Assembly: GCA_021014945.1 (NCBI GenBank) | Contig: MU266384.1 | Span: 1-64,000, forward strand | Reading direction: 5' to 3' | Length of the DNA stretch: 64,000 nt | Origin: Leucogyrophana mollusca | Lineage: Eukaryota > Basidiomycota > Agaricomycetes > Boletales | In this document: in pieces, positions 20,600-32,279 of the stretch | Layout: every line of letters starts with the position of its first letter | Position numbering within the stretch: position 1 is the stretch's first letter | The notes under the pieces: generated by a model | What the model was told of the DNA's origin: nothing | Databases searched by the model: none | Seen by the model: the letters and a program-made list of their open reading frames with translations, nothing else | Program-made: the position numbers and the translations under genes

Positions 20600-23235
20600 T
20601 TATACTACCCCATCGCTTCGGATAGCACACTGTCCGAAGTCCAGCTTCTTCAGCCCTTCTTCCTTCGGTAGGATGTCCTGAATGTTCGAAGTGATCAGTG
20701 TATCATACCAGCGTTCCTACTTGTGCACTTACGTGCTCGAAGATGCCGAGAGGAAGCGCCAGGGTCACACAGGCATTAGGCGAGTCCTAAGCAGAAAAAG
20801 AGGGGTGAGCGACTAATCAGATATAAGCCTAAAGTTTACTCACAACGACAGCACCGACATGACTTTCCACTGGCGCGGCAGATAATAGGAGGTCTATAGA
20901 CTAGTCAACGCAAGCGATGTCAGTAGGAAGACAGGACATACAAGCTTGCTCCCGGGCTTGTTTATCCCAACAGGTTAGCTTTGCGCAACTACCAACTGAT
21001 AGAATCACGCACTATATCCAATCTGCGAGGGTATAAAAGTGAGTAAAAAGTAGCAGGGGCAAATCCCAAAGACGCACCTTTTGCAAGTATGCAATCGCGT
21101 TGAGTGCAGCTTGCTTGTATGCGACGGTCCTGAAGCGATCTGTGAGCTCTCTGATACCACCAGGACGGGGCATGTACTTACGCATCCATGTTATACTGCT
21201 TTCCGTCTCCGTCTAAAGAGGGAGCGTTGTCAGTTCCATGTACAAGTACAGACATCACAGTCCTACTAACGGTAATCCACACTGATGCCTTCGAATATCA
21301 GCTATGAAGACACATATGTATCAGCATTGCAATCATCGCTGCCGTACTCGATGCACTTACTTTAGATGAGTACAACGGATCGATGGGTGAAGGCTATATG
21401 AGCGATTAGCAGTGCGTATTATCATCCTCGAAAATCGGCTGACCAAGAAGATGGGTTGCTTCAATGCAAACTTCTCTATTCCACCTTTGATGATGCTCGT
21501 GCTGAACTTGATGACTCCGGCCTATGCAAACGATGTTAACAGCGCTGTCACGTATCTCGAGGTCTGGAACATACCATCTCTATGGCACCGCAGAACGACA
21601 GCTGTTGAAAGTAGAGATGAAGCGGCTCCTATGGCCACATGCTTAAGTGCTCACCTCGCCCTAGTCAAAAACATCGTCAGCACACGAACCCGAAAATCTG
21701 TGATATCTACATACATCTCCCTGCGAGAAGTGAAGATCTCCCACGGAGAGGTTTGCACCTTTTACGAAGACAGGGAAGTAGCAGCGCGACCCCCTTTATG
21801 AATATGGTAGCGCATCAGTCACTGCAGAGCTAACTGCAGTATATAAGCCACTGTATCCCACCTGGACAAGTTTTTGATCTGCACCGACATATGAGAAACG
21901 TTTCAAACGAATGGAATTCTGAAACACTCACGTCACAGTTACCACCATGTTCTCTTCCAGGAACGGTCCGTGCCCCCTCGCGATAAATCTTCTTTCGTAC
22001 ATCATCCCGGAGCTCCTGTCCAACGTACGCCCCGGTCTCAAGAGGACCGTATGCCACTGGGGGCACAGCGTTTGCATGCGCCTCGATAAGTGCCCCCTCG
22101 CGTGCGTTCCATGTTGCAAGAAGTTCAGGGGACGGGGCAGTTCCGATTAAACCAGGGTGCGAAACGCCGGCGAAGCGCACGCCGGGGATATGCCTCGAAG
22201 TGGCATACACACCTGAAAAGCGTAAAGTTCAGGATAAGCATGGAGTGATGGATAGGAGAGTAGACCTTCGAAATCCCAGATTGCTTTGGCAGCCTTGCTA
22301 TTAAACTCACGAGCTAGTGTGGGGAGCAAGTTCAGCTGGAAACTTCAATAACGGAACAGCGTCGGCATTCACCAAACAATCCTCCCCCGTTCGTGAGTTC
22401 GAAGATTCCCTGAAATAGTATTGTTCGGACGTGGTTTACTTGTACCAGCGTTGACTCTTACCGTATACCCCCAGGGCATTTTGTCGAAAGGCCGCACTGC
22501 ATGCTACGCATTTAAAACCCGGAAAACACCACTGAGATCAGATCCCACCGTCTAAGATGTCGACGACAAGGCAGTCTCCGGGTTCAGCACCTTCTACTGC
22601 GATGGGACCGGAGAGATTGTGAATCTTAGTGAGATCGACGTTCTTAATGTCGTCACTCGCTACAACATGTATGAGGTGAGTCGAGCTGGAGACTATTGTC
22701 GGCAACGTACTATCATTGTTACCGATCTGAGCTCCAGTCCAATCTTGAAATTTTTACTTTGTTAGAATACTGAGGTGTACTCTCTCGTGTAATACACACT
22801 GACCGACACACTCGATATTGAAAACCTGGAAATATGTCATCAAAATCGAACCATCTATGAACGAAAGGGTAAACCAACTTGTCCGGGTTTCACAGTTGCA
22901 TAGGGAGGGATGTCCGGGCTGTGGAATAGCGGATTGTCATGCTTTATCTCGCTGCATGACATGTACACTCACTGCCAGCGGTTATGCAGGCCCTGATAAG
23001 AGTCGGTCAATTCGGCCTCGACATTATAGCACAAGTCACTACATACCTTCTGCTGGTCCGCAGGGCTAGTGTTGCCAATCAATACACGCTATTTGTTTGG
23101 GTGTTATCAAACTCACATAAAGGGGTCAACCTGTCAGCAGTCGCCCTACTGATCAGTTCACGCCTCTGTAGAGTATACGATCGGACTAACTTGGACCAGA
23201 GTTGGGTGAGCTACAGAGTTCGCTTTAGTCGCCAT
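20600..23235 (-). CDS. fmdS: Formamidase (FmdA/AmdA acetamidase-formamidase family)
   Basis: Hydrolyses formamide to formate and ammonia; a cytosolic nitrogen-supply enzyme. Diagnostic segments in order: GLHNRWHPDIPPYA, NIECVDWTGAQIGNNDS, DDIKNVDLTKIHNLSGP, EGAEPGDCLVVDILD, MPWGYTGIFELTNGGG, AAKAIWDFEG, ATSRHIPGVRFAGVSHPGL, ATWNAREG, EGARTVPGREHGGNCD, VGDLHFSQGD-GE-LSFCGAIEM, LLLSAAPVESHVGAVV-DSPNACVTLALP, and a tail ending AIRSDGVV with TAA at 20602-20600. The start ATG at 23235 (MATKANSVAH) is followed by VDPF-IPADQQK. The coding sequence is broken into about 25 exons in 2.6 kb, including apparent exons of 6, 10 and 15 nt, all phase-consistent with the family. No lesion was found. Product roughly 400-430 residues. 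The symbol is that of the Aspergillus orthologue and is tentative. Confidence 0.9.
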
Positions 23236-23917
23236 TTCCAGGTATCGTTGCTCCTGTGCGAAAGGAAAGAAGGTTAGGTCCAGTCGAAGTGGGCCAGATT
23301 TGAGGCCTGTGTATTATAAGAGCGAACGAACGCCATTCGTTCCCGGATAAGGCTGACGGGCCGACTCGTGATCTGAACATGTGAGGCGAGGGCATCAGTG
23401 GCACGTCCTCGCACCCAGGAGGATGCATAAATTTGACCATGTAGATAAGAAGACTGTCAGGTTTGACGCTGGCTTTCCCACCTGCGGGGAGGAGATATCT
23501 AGCAGAGTAAGCGCTTGATTTCATCATTGCTTTCGCACGGCACGGATTCTTTATGTATGACCTACCAATGGCGTACACCGTAAAACGCAGGGGTGGAGGC
23601 TGGGCGGCGGTAGCAAACTGTATAGAAGCAAAGAATGCGCAATGAATTTAGCTTCTTCCTTGATATAAAGACCTCGACAGCGTCACTACCCAATCAGAAC
23701 CTATTTCTTGGGGGCGATAGGGCGATTGAGCTTGCTCGCCTCTATATATGATATATCCTTGGCGCAAGTACAATGGATCCACAGTCGTAGTCATCACTGG
23801 CCTACGGTTTTGTCCATAGCGGGCTGAAAACATTGTTTTGTTTGCATTATACTGATGTCGGACCTACATCATTCGAGCACAACCGCCGCCGAGCCTTCAA
23901 CAAGGAATTTAGAAAAG
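23236..23917. other. Intergenic between formamidase and NACHT-WD40 gene
   Basis: A 117-codon minus-strand frame (23225-23578) and a 61-codon one (23648-23833) are open but show no known domain or convincing intron links. The stretch must hold the formamidase promoter and the 3' end of the NACHT gene. Confidence 0.45.
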
Positions 23918-26900
23918 TCAGAAACATAAATTCATATAACCAATCAACTTACCAAGTTCCACAAGCATGATTCTATGAGATACATTCAAAATCATCAGCT
24001 TATCCCGGTGAGCTGCGAACGAGGTCGGCGTAAGTGGCCTAAATGCAGCAGGCAGCCACAAAATCCTCTTTTTGCCATGGAATACCCAACCACCGGCACG
24101 AATCAGAAATTCTGAGCGGAAAAGACAGTCATAAACGTCGCCCTCGTCTGACCACGACACCAGATGAGGGCTTTTGGATTCATCGGACCCTGACGCGTCG
24201 ATGATCCTGCACAACCCACATGCTTGCTCTTGTGTCGCGCCATCCCTCTCACTGTCGACGAGGGGTGGGATAGCCCAGGCGGAAACCGAGCCATCACTGC
24301 TTCTGCAGGTCACCGTGGCGCCATCCCTAGAAAACGCGAGGAACTCGACATCATAAGGCGCACAGTTATCTGATGTCAATTCGTGGGATGTCGCCGCAGG
24401 CGATGAGGGGGACCATAGGTCGATGGAACCATCGGTGTGCCCAATGACAACGTGAAAATACTCTGGAGAAAAGATGATAGATGTGACTTCACAATCACGC
24501 CCTTCGAGCTCGGTGCGTAGCTGGCCTGTCTGAACGTCCCAGAGTTGAACTGCACCATCGAAGGTGCCACATACAATGGCGGAAGTGTCACGAGAGAACG
24601 CGATGCACGAGACATAAGAGGATCCCGTCGTAATCGTGTATATGTTGCGGCCAGAGGCCACATCCCAAATGCTAACAAGGCCGCTCCCGTGGCTACAAGC
24701 CACCAAGGCTCCATTTGCAGAGAATGTTGCACACCTGATCCAGTTTAAGCCCGGGAAGCGGGCGATACGGCGGCCGGTCACTGAACTGTGGACTCTGAGA
24801 CTGTGTGAAGGAGGGCTAGAAAGAAAATCTGAAACCCAATACACAAAAGCGTTGGAGTCTGGGGAAAAAACTCCGCAGGTGTCCTCGTTTCGCTGCATGT
24901 CGATGTCCCCAACGTCCAAAGCCTTCAGAGTGGTCCCGCGCTCATCTATTAACAGTAGTTCAAACAGGGACTTGACGAGATAGAATTTGCCATCAGGGGA
25001 TGCGGTTAGACTCGTCATCGTTGTTTTTAAGTCGGTTGATAACTGGTTCCAGCTTTTCATCGCCAGTGCGGGGTCCCAGATTTGAAGTGTCCCCTCAGCA
25101 TTGCCAGAGCAAATGCGAGCACCGTCAGGCGAGACGGCCACTGTGGTGGCGTCGTGAGAGAAGCTATGGAAGGCGGGGAGAAGCGATGACGAAGAAGCTA
25201 GTGATGGTGCGTAGAAAATCAAAGAACCATAGGAAAATGCAAATGAAGGTGACCGTTCCGCAAAGCCGAAGTGGGTAGGCGGATCACTGTAGCCTTCCGT
25301 GGCAGTCACATATTCGAGGAAACGAGAATGCACGAACGGAGCGGATTTCGTTGACAGCATAAGGGTGCGCGTGGTTGCTTTGAGATAGAACTGGAAGGCG
25401 GACCAGATACGCTGGAAGGATTTGCGCTTCGAGGTCTTGGAATAGCCAATAACCTCATCGCAGATAGAAATGACATTCTTGCCATCAGATGTGAATCGGA
25501 CCGACTTGATCCCCTTCTTATGGTTTTTGGAATATGCGCACACGCACATTCCGGTAGCAACGTCCCATGTCCGAACGCTATTGTCATCCGACCCCGACGC
25601 TATGAGCATGTTATCCTTGGATAGCACGACACAAGTGACCGATGCACTGTGACCTTCTAGCTTCCGAACCAGATGCCCTGAGTCTACATCCCACATGATG
25701 ATTGTGCTGTCATCGGATCCAGAAACAAGTAGGCGGTTATCGGAAGAGAACACCACTGACCGCACCGCACCACGATGGAGGTCCAGACGATGCATAGTCC
25801 TGCCTGCCGTCACACTCCATAGCTGTATGTGGGTGTCGTTAGATGCAGATGCCAAAAGCTCGCCATTGTCCGAGAATGCGAGACAAGTAACCGGTTGATT
25901 GTGACATTCGTCGTTATCGATCAGGACTTGTGCTGTCAGCACTTCCCAAACGGCTACGAGGCCGTTCTCGCAAGCGATGGCAACATAAGAACCCGAAAGA
26001 GAGAAGCGCACAGCACAAGAGGTCTTGTGACGTGGACCAAAGTTTGCAATATTCGTCCCGATGACAGCATCCCAAAGTTGAACTCCCTCCTCGTCGCTTG
26101 CAGATGCGATCAGTCTCCCATCCGCAGAGAACGCGACTGAACTGACTGAACTCCCGACAGATATAGTTCGCGTGCAAGCATCCCATTTATCTTCGAGTCC
26201 GATTCGAACTTGTATGGCTTCCGTTGAGTCACGTTGAGATAATTTTCGCAATGTCGTTGATTGTGGAGTAAACGGAAGGGCGGTGTGATAAATGTGGAGC
26301 GCTGATTGGCTGATTGGATCAAAGAACATCAACACGAGCCGTTCTGCGTCACTGAGAACGTCCATGTCGTCCGCCGGAGGTTCAGGTAGTTCCTGGCCGC
26401 GCATGTTAGTCGTCACACACGAAAGGAAACAGAGACGCACCCTCAACCACTGTATGGTATCCCGCAACATCGCCACGACGTTACTAAAGGTGCCAAGAAG
26501 GCTGAGGGCCTCCAACCAGTACAAAAGCGTTGTCGACCGAGTGAATGTCCGCAACGTAGCTATGAGGGGCTCGTTCAATCTACTCTCGTGCGGGACCCGG
26601 GACAAGTGGTGCGCCCAGTAACGACATGCGTAGCGTACAGCCTCGCCCATACTCCGCTCGCAACGTTCAGAAAGGTCAACAACCTCACTGTTCAATTTGT
26701 AGGGTTCTCCCAGATCGCACACGTCACGCTTCAAGTGATTGAGCATAAGCTCCAGGCAGAGTTCGGCAATGAGCCGATGGTAAATAGCTCCATCCACAAA
26801 GTATTTCTTGGATCGCTGAGGGTTGGAGAGAAAATCCCGAAATGATGCATGATATATGCGAACAGGCTGGTGTGGGTCTTCAGATAGAAGCAAAACTGAG

Positions 26901-28338
26901 CTTAAATCAGGGATCACTAATCTGGGGTCCACGTCCAATTTCCTGAGAAGACTAGTGAGACCGATTATCGATAGGGGTGATGATGCATAACGGATGATTC
27001 CGAGGATGAGACGCGTAAGATCATGGTCAGGAGGAATACTGATAGCGTCGTGATAGAGGGAGTCGAGGTCGGCAAATGCTGAGTCTTCGACGTTGGCGAG
27101 TACAAAACGGAGTTGCTTGAGTGGATCGTGACGCCTGCTTCCTACAAAGTTGACCGCAGTAGTAGCATAGATGAATAGGCCCGATGCCTTCTTAAGAAGG
27201 ATTTCAAGCTCGGATTCAGACGGCCACGGGCTTGGCACGTCGCACATGATTTGCTGACGTTGGGAATGTATCACTGCGAACGAGTTTCGTAAGAAAAGAC
27301 GGATGTCTTCTTGAGCATCAAAGGTATGAAGCTCTAATAGATACGTGATCACTGAAAGATCAGGTTCCCGAAACGTCGCCCGGAGGTATGGCTCTGCACG
27401 ACTGGTCATCAGAACTCGAAGGGGGAAGGGACATCCACGAATGAGTTGCGGAATTAAAGAAATGACCTCGGAGACAAGGCGCTCGTTGTCGCATTCATCG
27501 AGGGAGTCGACAACTATGAGCACGGGAGATGGGAACTGCGTTTTCAGTGTTCTTAGCGGGGCGAGCAGCAATTTTAGCATTTGCTCTCGAAGAATCTTTG
27601 TGGGAAGGGTGAAATCTTCGTCGAGTGCGCTAACTACCGCAGGCTTCATGGAGGGAACGAAGGTCATGATGTGAGACGTGATAGTCGGGAAGAAATGGTG
27701 AGTTGTGCTGCGCTCCATTTCGCGTCGAGAGAAAAAGAAGCTGGCAGCGAGGCGGTTCTGAGCGGCATACTTCTCTGCCACACTTTGAGCGATCGCGGAT
27801 TTGCCTGATCCCGCCAAACCACTCAGCCAGCAAATGGGATGTGCATCGCCCGTCTCTTCCAACCAGTCAGATATACGGCTGAGTATCTCTACCCGCGTCC
27901 CTGGAAGACACACAGGGGCTGGGAAACGTTGTGCGGCGTCGAAGGCAGCACTTGTCGCAGTGGCTTTATGCAAGGTGTCGAGACCTAGAAACGTTAGAAA
28001 CGTAAGACAGCCATCATTTAGTGACTACTAGCACAGAATGCACACCCACTTGAACTGACGCCATGAATTATCTGATTTCCGTGAACGATGGTGTGTGTGG
28101 TCTGATTCCCTTGCACGACCGCACTTATAGTGTTGTATTGATCTCGGTGGACCTCGCTAAACGCAGAATGGCTGGCATCGATGTTTGATGCATTGTTGAA
28201 CATACTCGGCGGATAGAAATTTGGAGTCTCTTGAAAGCGTGATGGGCGACAACGGTCACCCTTCAATGTATCCTTGCATGAGACCCCAGCACCTGCAGTT
28301 GCTTTGATTGAGTTTGAATTGTGGCGAGAGGCGCTCAT
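23918..28338 (-). CDS. NACHT-WD40 NLR-like receptor
   Basis: Exon 1 (28338-28050) encodes a 96-residue N-terminus with FNNASNIDASHSAFSEVHRD followed by two imperfect copies of VxGNQxxH. A 65-nt intron (28049-27985) joins in phase to exon 2 (LDTLHKATATSAAFD). Next is the NACHT NTPase: Walker A GLAGSGKSAIAQ, sensor/Walker B VLIVVDSLDECD, then MTSRAEP. A helical region precedes about ten or more WD40 repeats (for example CVVLSKDNMLIASGSDDNSV, FSRDTSAIVCGTFDGAVQLW) to the end. A probable frame-neutral 48-nt intron lies at 26440-26393. Total about 1430 residues. In fungi such proteins act in non-self recognition and programmed cell death, with WD40 repeats as the variable sensor; a role here is inference. 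No N-terminal enzyme domain is visible. Confidence 0.88.
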
Positions 28339-28829
28339 CGTCCGAGTCCCGCCCCTGCTGAATCAGCTAGACTCTGACTGTCCCATGCACTTCTGCGTGA
28401 TGCCCCAACAACTCACATCCTAGTCGTTGTTGTCGATAGTTTTCCCCTTCAGTCGCTTCAGTCTGGCCCACCTCCAATACCAGCTGTATAATTGACGGGT
28501 CCGCCCGTATCCAACCCCAGACCTTCATCGAGAGCCGAGGAGATCAGCTTGTATCAGTCTCCCGTCACGATAGCTAGCAGACCATTACACAAAATCAAGA
28601 CGGTCAGCGTGTGTATATGTAACCAGCACATCATTCGATTTTCACCATCGCCTTTCACGATACCGGTATTGGCTGGACTTTAGCGAGCTATGGGTTGAAC
28701 CCAAAAATACATGGACTCCGTGTGACGAAGCTTCCCATAACCAGAGAATACTGCGAGTGTTTAACTTCAGCTTGAGTATCACAGTCAAAGAACATCAGCG
28801 GCGATGGTGAACATTGTCCGCGCGAAATT
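28339..28829. other. Intergenic between sdh3 and NACHT-WD40 gene
   Basis: Promoter region of the NACHT-WD40 gene and 3' flank of sdh3. No supported gene or repeat. Confidence 0.5.
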
Positions 28830-29591
28830 TTACATCAAAACCAGAGCCACTGTTGATACAGCCGTCGCACCGAGCACCGCGTATGCAGTTCCGTAAGCCC
28901 CCTTAACGCTCAAGACTGTGTCACATATATCAGCCTCTTGCTTGCCTATCAGGGTATACAAAACTAGCTTACATTTACCCATATCCCAACTCAGGTGGCG
29001 GAGACCATTCCAGGAGTGGAAGGCGAAAGGAAGGGCCAGTATAGCTTTTCCTGAGTACTTGAGATACTCTGGGAGACCCGCGACGAACTCGACGATATGT
29101 GCACTGTCAAAAGTGCCCGGAGCCACCAGGTATGCTATGGAGAAGCCGTAGAGGACTGAATACCAGTGGAATCAGTGCGAGGACATGAGAATCCATATAT
29201 TTGGCAAGCACGTACGCGCACTGAGCGCACCGCCTGTGACACGGTTTACAATGGAACCCAGCCATGTTATCTGGGGCTGGTAAATAGTGAAATGCGGACT
29301 GGATGGCCGCTTCAGGCGTTGCTGGTTCAGAATCTCCTCCGAAGCGGCAGGGGGAAGAGACTGTGTTTGAACAGCACTAAAGGGCGCACATATTCAGATA
29401 TTGACAGTACACCGAGCAGGTTCTTTGCATACCGCTTGAAGAGTACCGTGCGCAAAGCTACTTGATTTCTAGCTGCAAGACATTCAAAACCCGATATCCG
29501 AAATTTGGCTGGCAAAGGACTAACCGAGATTCTGGGAGAAGGCGGCCCTTCTGAGTGCGGGACCAAGCCCTACAGCGCGGGCGGACATCAT
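28830..29591 (-). CDS. sdh3: Succinate dehydrogenase cytochrome b subunit (SdhC/Sdh3), respiratory complex II
   Basis: Membrane anchor of complex II in the inner mitochondrial membrane; binds haem b and ubiquinone. Five exons close in phase: 29591-29525, 29472-29411, 29360-29216, 29155-28973, 28915-28830; 180 residues. The N-terminus is Arg/Ala-rich (MMSARAVGLGPALRR), a presequence. The quinone-site block reads FTIYQPQITWLGSIVNRVTG, followed by the first membrane helix. HSWNGLRHLSWDMGK carries the conserved His of the family. A last helix ends VALVLM. The S-x-x-N-R motif has Asn where many eukaryotes have His. From memory, Asn is usual in Agaricomycetes, and the equivalent position is a reported flutolanil-resistance site in Coprinopsis. 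Nothing suggests loss of function. Confidence 0.95.
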
Positions 29592-30700
29592 GGCGAGGAT
29601 GAGAGAGGCGGGAGTCCTGAGTGTTGTATATGTTGTGGGAGTGCAATGACGGGGATAGACGGAGCTCTGCGGAGGTCGGGAATCTTCAAACTCAGCCTTC
29701 CGTCGCTTTCACGTGCTCTCCGCGCGGCGCGATTCCCAATACTTACTACTTATTACCAGCTGCTCATCACCTAGCCCCTCCCCTTGTGACGCGAGTTTCG
29801 AGCAGGCCTTGCACTCAAGTGACCCGAATATATGCACCGACGAAATAGCTGCAATGGTATGAAACCATCAGACAGACTTTTGCGTTGCACGATGACGATA
29901 GACGAAGGAGATCTATTTATCATTTCCAACGCCCTAAAGGTGTCGCAAAGAACCCGTACTAAATAATACAACAGTAATAGCGTCGAAGGTCGAATATATA
30001 TGTGTAGTGCACAATGTAACGAAGTGATGCACAAAAAATCTTCCCTGTAGAATGCCTACAGCGTGCGTGGTTTTTACATGCGATGATGGTCATGACACTA
30101 CTCATGCGGATAAGATTAGGAGTGCTCCCAACAAAGAGATGCTCGGGAAACTCACGTTGTTTACAACATGCGATGGTAATAAGATGTGGGCCATTCATGC
30201 GATAACGCAGTATGAGTTTCCTAATAATTATGGTTAAGTTGCAGAACGGACAAATCACTTTGCTATACTCACCGCCGCTACTCGACGAGTCCTCGTCAGC
30301 TGGTAGTGACGGCGTAGTGTGTACGTCCTCAACCTTCGACACGGAGAAGCTGGTGATGAAGTTGGTGAAGGAGTCCATTTCTAGTGTTGATGAACAGAGA
30401 TGAACAGGTACGTTTGGACTTGAAAGTCTGTAGGAGAAGAGACTGCTGGATGTCCGATCACTTAAGTCGTTTCAACCTGAGGATGTATCATGGCGGTGGC
30501 TCAGCCTTTTATACAGAGAGGACGGCATGCTGATGAGAACGAATGTAACACAGTTTGCCCTCGCGGCTGTCTGGACCGCATAAAGGTCCCGATGCCAATT
30601 GTCTTTAGGGCATAAATTGCTTGTTGTTTCCGCCCAACAGGGTAGGTGGCGCGTACATAGATCTCGAAGACGACCAGAAAACAATAAGTAGGCCGGGGCC
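29592..30700. other. Region upstream of sdh3; one weak candidate exon
   Basis: Holds the sdh3 promoter. A minus-strand frame starts at 30378 (MDSFTNFITSFSVSKVEDVH, then an acidic SLPADEDSSSSG) and meets a GTGAGT donor near 30273. It could be the first exon of a small gene, but no following exon could be linked in phase. No other feature is supported. Confidence 0.35.
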
Positions 30701-32279
30701 ACGTCTGATTAAAGTGTGAGCGAATTCACCGGTTTGACAATAAGCATGCCCCAATATGGCAACTGTAGTGTTTCGACGCGTGTTGGTCCTTCCGCAAAAT
30801 TTGCTGTCTGTGTGATGACGAACTTTGTTTCTTTTTGTCAACAACGCGAGGCTTATCTTGCAGCACATTGCTCTACACTTTCACGAGAACCCCGGGCGAA
30901 ATGTGTCCTACGGCGACAAAAAAAATGGTGGATGCCGCGGGAGCCGTCAAGTCAATGGACCTTTTCCTCGCGCCGTAATCCAGTGCAGCTGGGGCCGTTG
31001 CTACTACAGGAGCGATCACCCCGGCGAGGGCTGGTTTATCCCCCTTCGATTCCAGTATCAACCTGGCCGCAGATGAATGTTAACTCTGGTCGCTCGCAGA
31101 AACGAAGGTCAAGCAGCTCGTCACAGGTTTCAGCTCTAAAAATGGAACGTGAAATGCAGACGGAAGGTTTAATCCATCCAAAGTTCAGGGGGACATTTTA
31201 TATCCACGACAATAAGAGCCCTTTGCAGGGGAAGGTCTACAAACAGCTGAAGAACTACTCACAGGTGAGCGGGCTTTTAGGACAATGTGACGGTTTTGAG
31301 TGTGGATAATCGCACTCATGTATAACTGGAATGATATTTGCCAAACTAAAATTGACAGGAAGGAGCTACGAGCCGACTGTCACGGTAGGCGCAGGTTGGG
31401 CGGCTTCCAACTTCGCCGGACAGCCCGACCTTCCCCACAGCCTTGCGCTAGTGGCCGAGAGTCATTCCTCCAGCCTATCCCTAAGTCTGACTACTGGCAG
31501 CCTATGATCGGGTCTCTACCTGGTGAGTTTGGTTGCCGCGTTTACATCTGCGATACTCTGAGTCTTGTTGGTGGGGGTAATATTACTCTCGTGGCCTCGT
31601 GAGTCTCATCTGACAAGTCACCAAAACGCACACATCCCCTTTCTTGCCCTGTGGCTTTGACATGCTGAGGTGACTCTTCTCGAATGATCAATCGGCGGCC
31701 GACAGCAGCCCATCTTGCAGGCCGGTGTCTGGGTGGTTTGTGGCATCTGTGTGCAGCTCATCGCTCCCAAAGAGTCCTAGTCTCATCACGACGAATTCCA
31801 TCGAGGATATATATTCAGTAGGTATGCGAGGATAGCATTTGTAGTTCAAATTTGATAAATAAAACGACCATGTTGAAATCTGTCTATGAGGAAGAGTTGG
31901 GCTACATGAGTGCAGTGCTATGGAGGGCGAAGTGCGAAATGAAAGACCAAAGACAACCGTTGAGAGCTGTTCGTTGATAAGATACTTTATCACCGGTGAA
32001 ACTAAGCTATATACTATTCAAATTCCATCTCCCATGAAGTCAAAGATGACGTTCCTTTGCGCACTTGATGTCCAGAGTGGTGCGACACGTTGCGAAGGCG
32101 AACCATAACGTGCGGGAGGGTCGTGGCGTGTTAGCCCGTGGCGAGGGTACGTGGGGGCGTTATAATAAGATCGACGAGTAGTGTATTAGTGTAAGGGTCG
32201 TATTATGGACATGTGCTTGCGTGCGCGTGGAGAGCATGGTGTCAATGGTTGTCGTTGGCAAACATGTATATTTGCCTAT
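30701..32279. other. Unresolved region, possibly a decayed plus-strand gene
   Basis: Several plus-strand frames overlap between 30716 and 31610. One reads PTATKKMVDAAGAVKSMDLF and later FDSSINLAADEC, each followed by a TAA where CAA would keep it open. Another reads MQTEGLIHPKFRGTFYIHDN and ends at a GTGAGC near 31265. Splice-like signals exist (acceptor CTTGCAG near 30860, donor near 31265, acceptor TTGACAG near 31360), but no model covers them coherently. 31610-32279 shows nothing I can support. Confidence 0.3.

Noticed and set aside
23918..27973. NACHT-WD40 protein starting at 27973
   Set aside because: There is no ATG at that position; the conserved sequence LDTLHKA continues upstream to an acceptor that joins exon 1 in phase.
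29959..30378. Complex III hinge protein (Qcr6)
   Set aside because: Only a vague resemblance of the first 35 residues; the required Cys-rich C-terminal part is absent.
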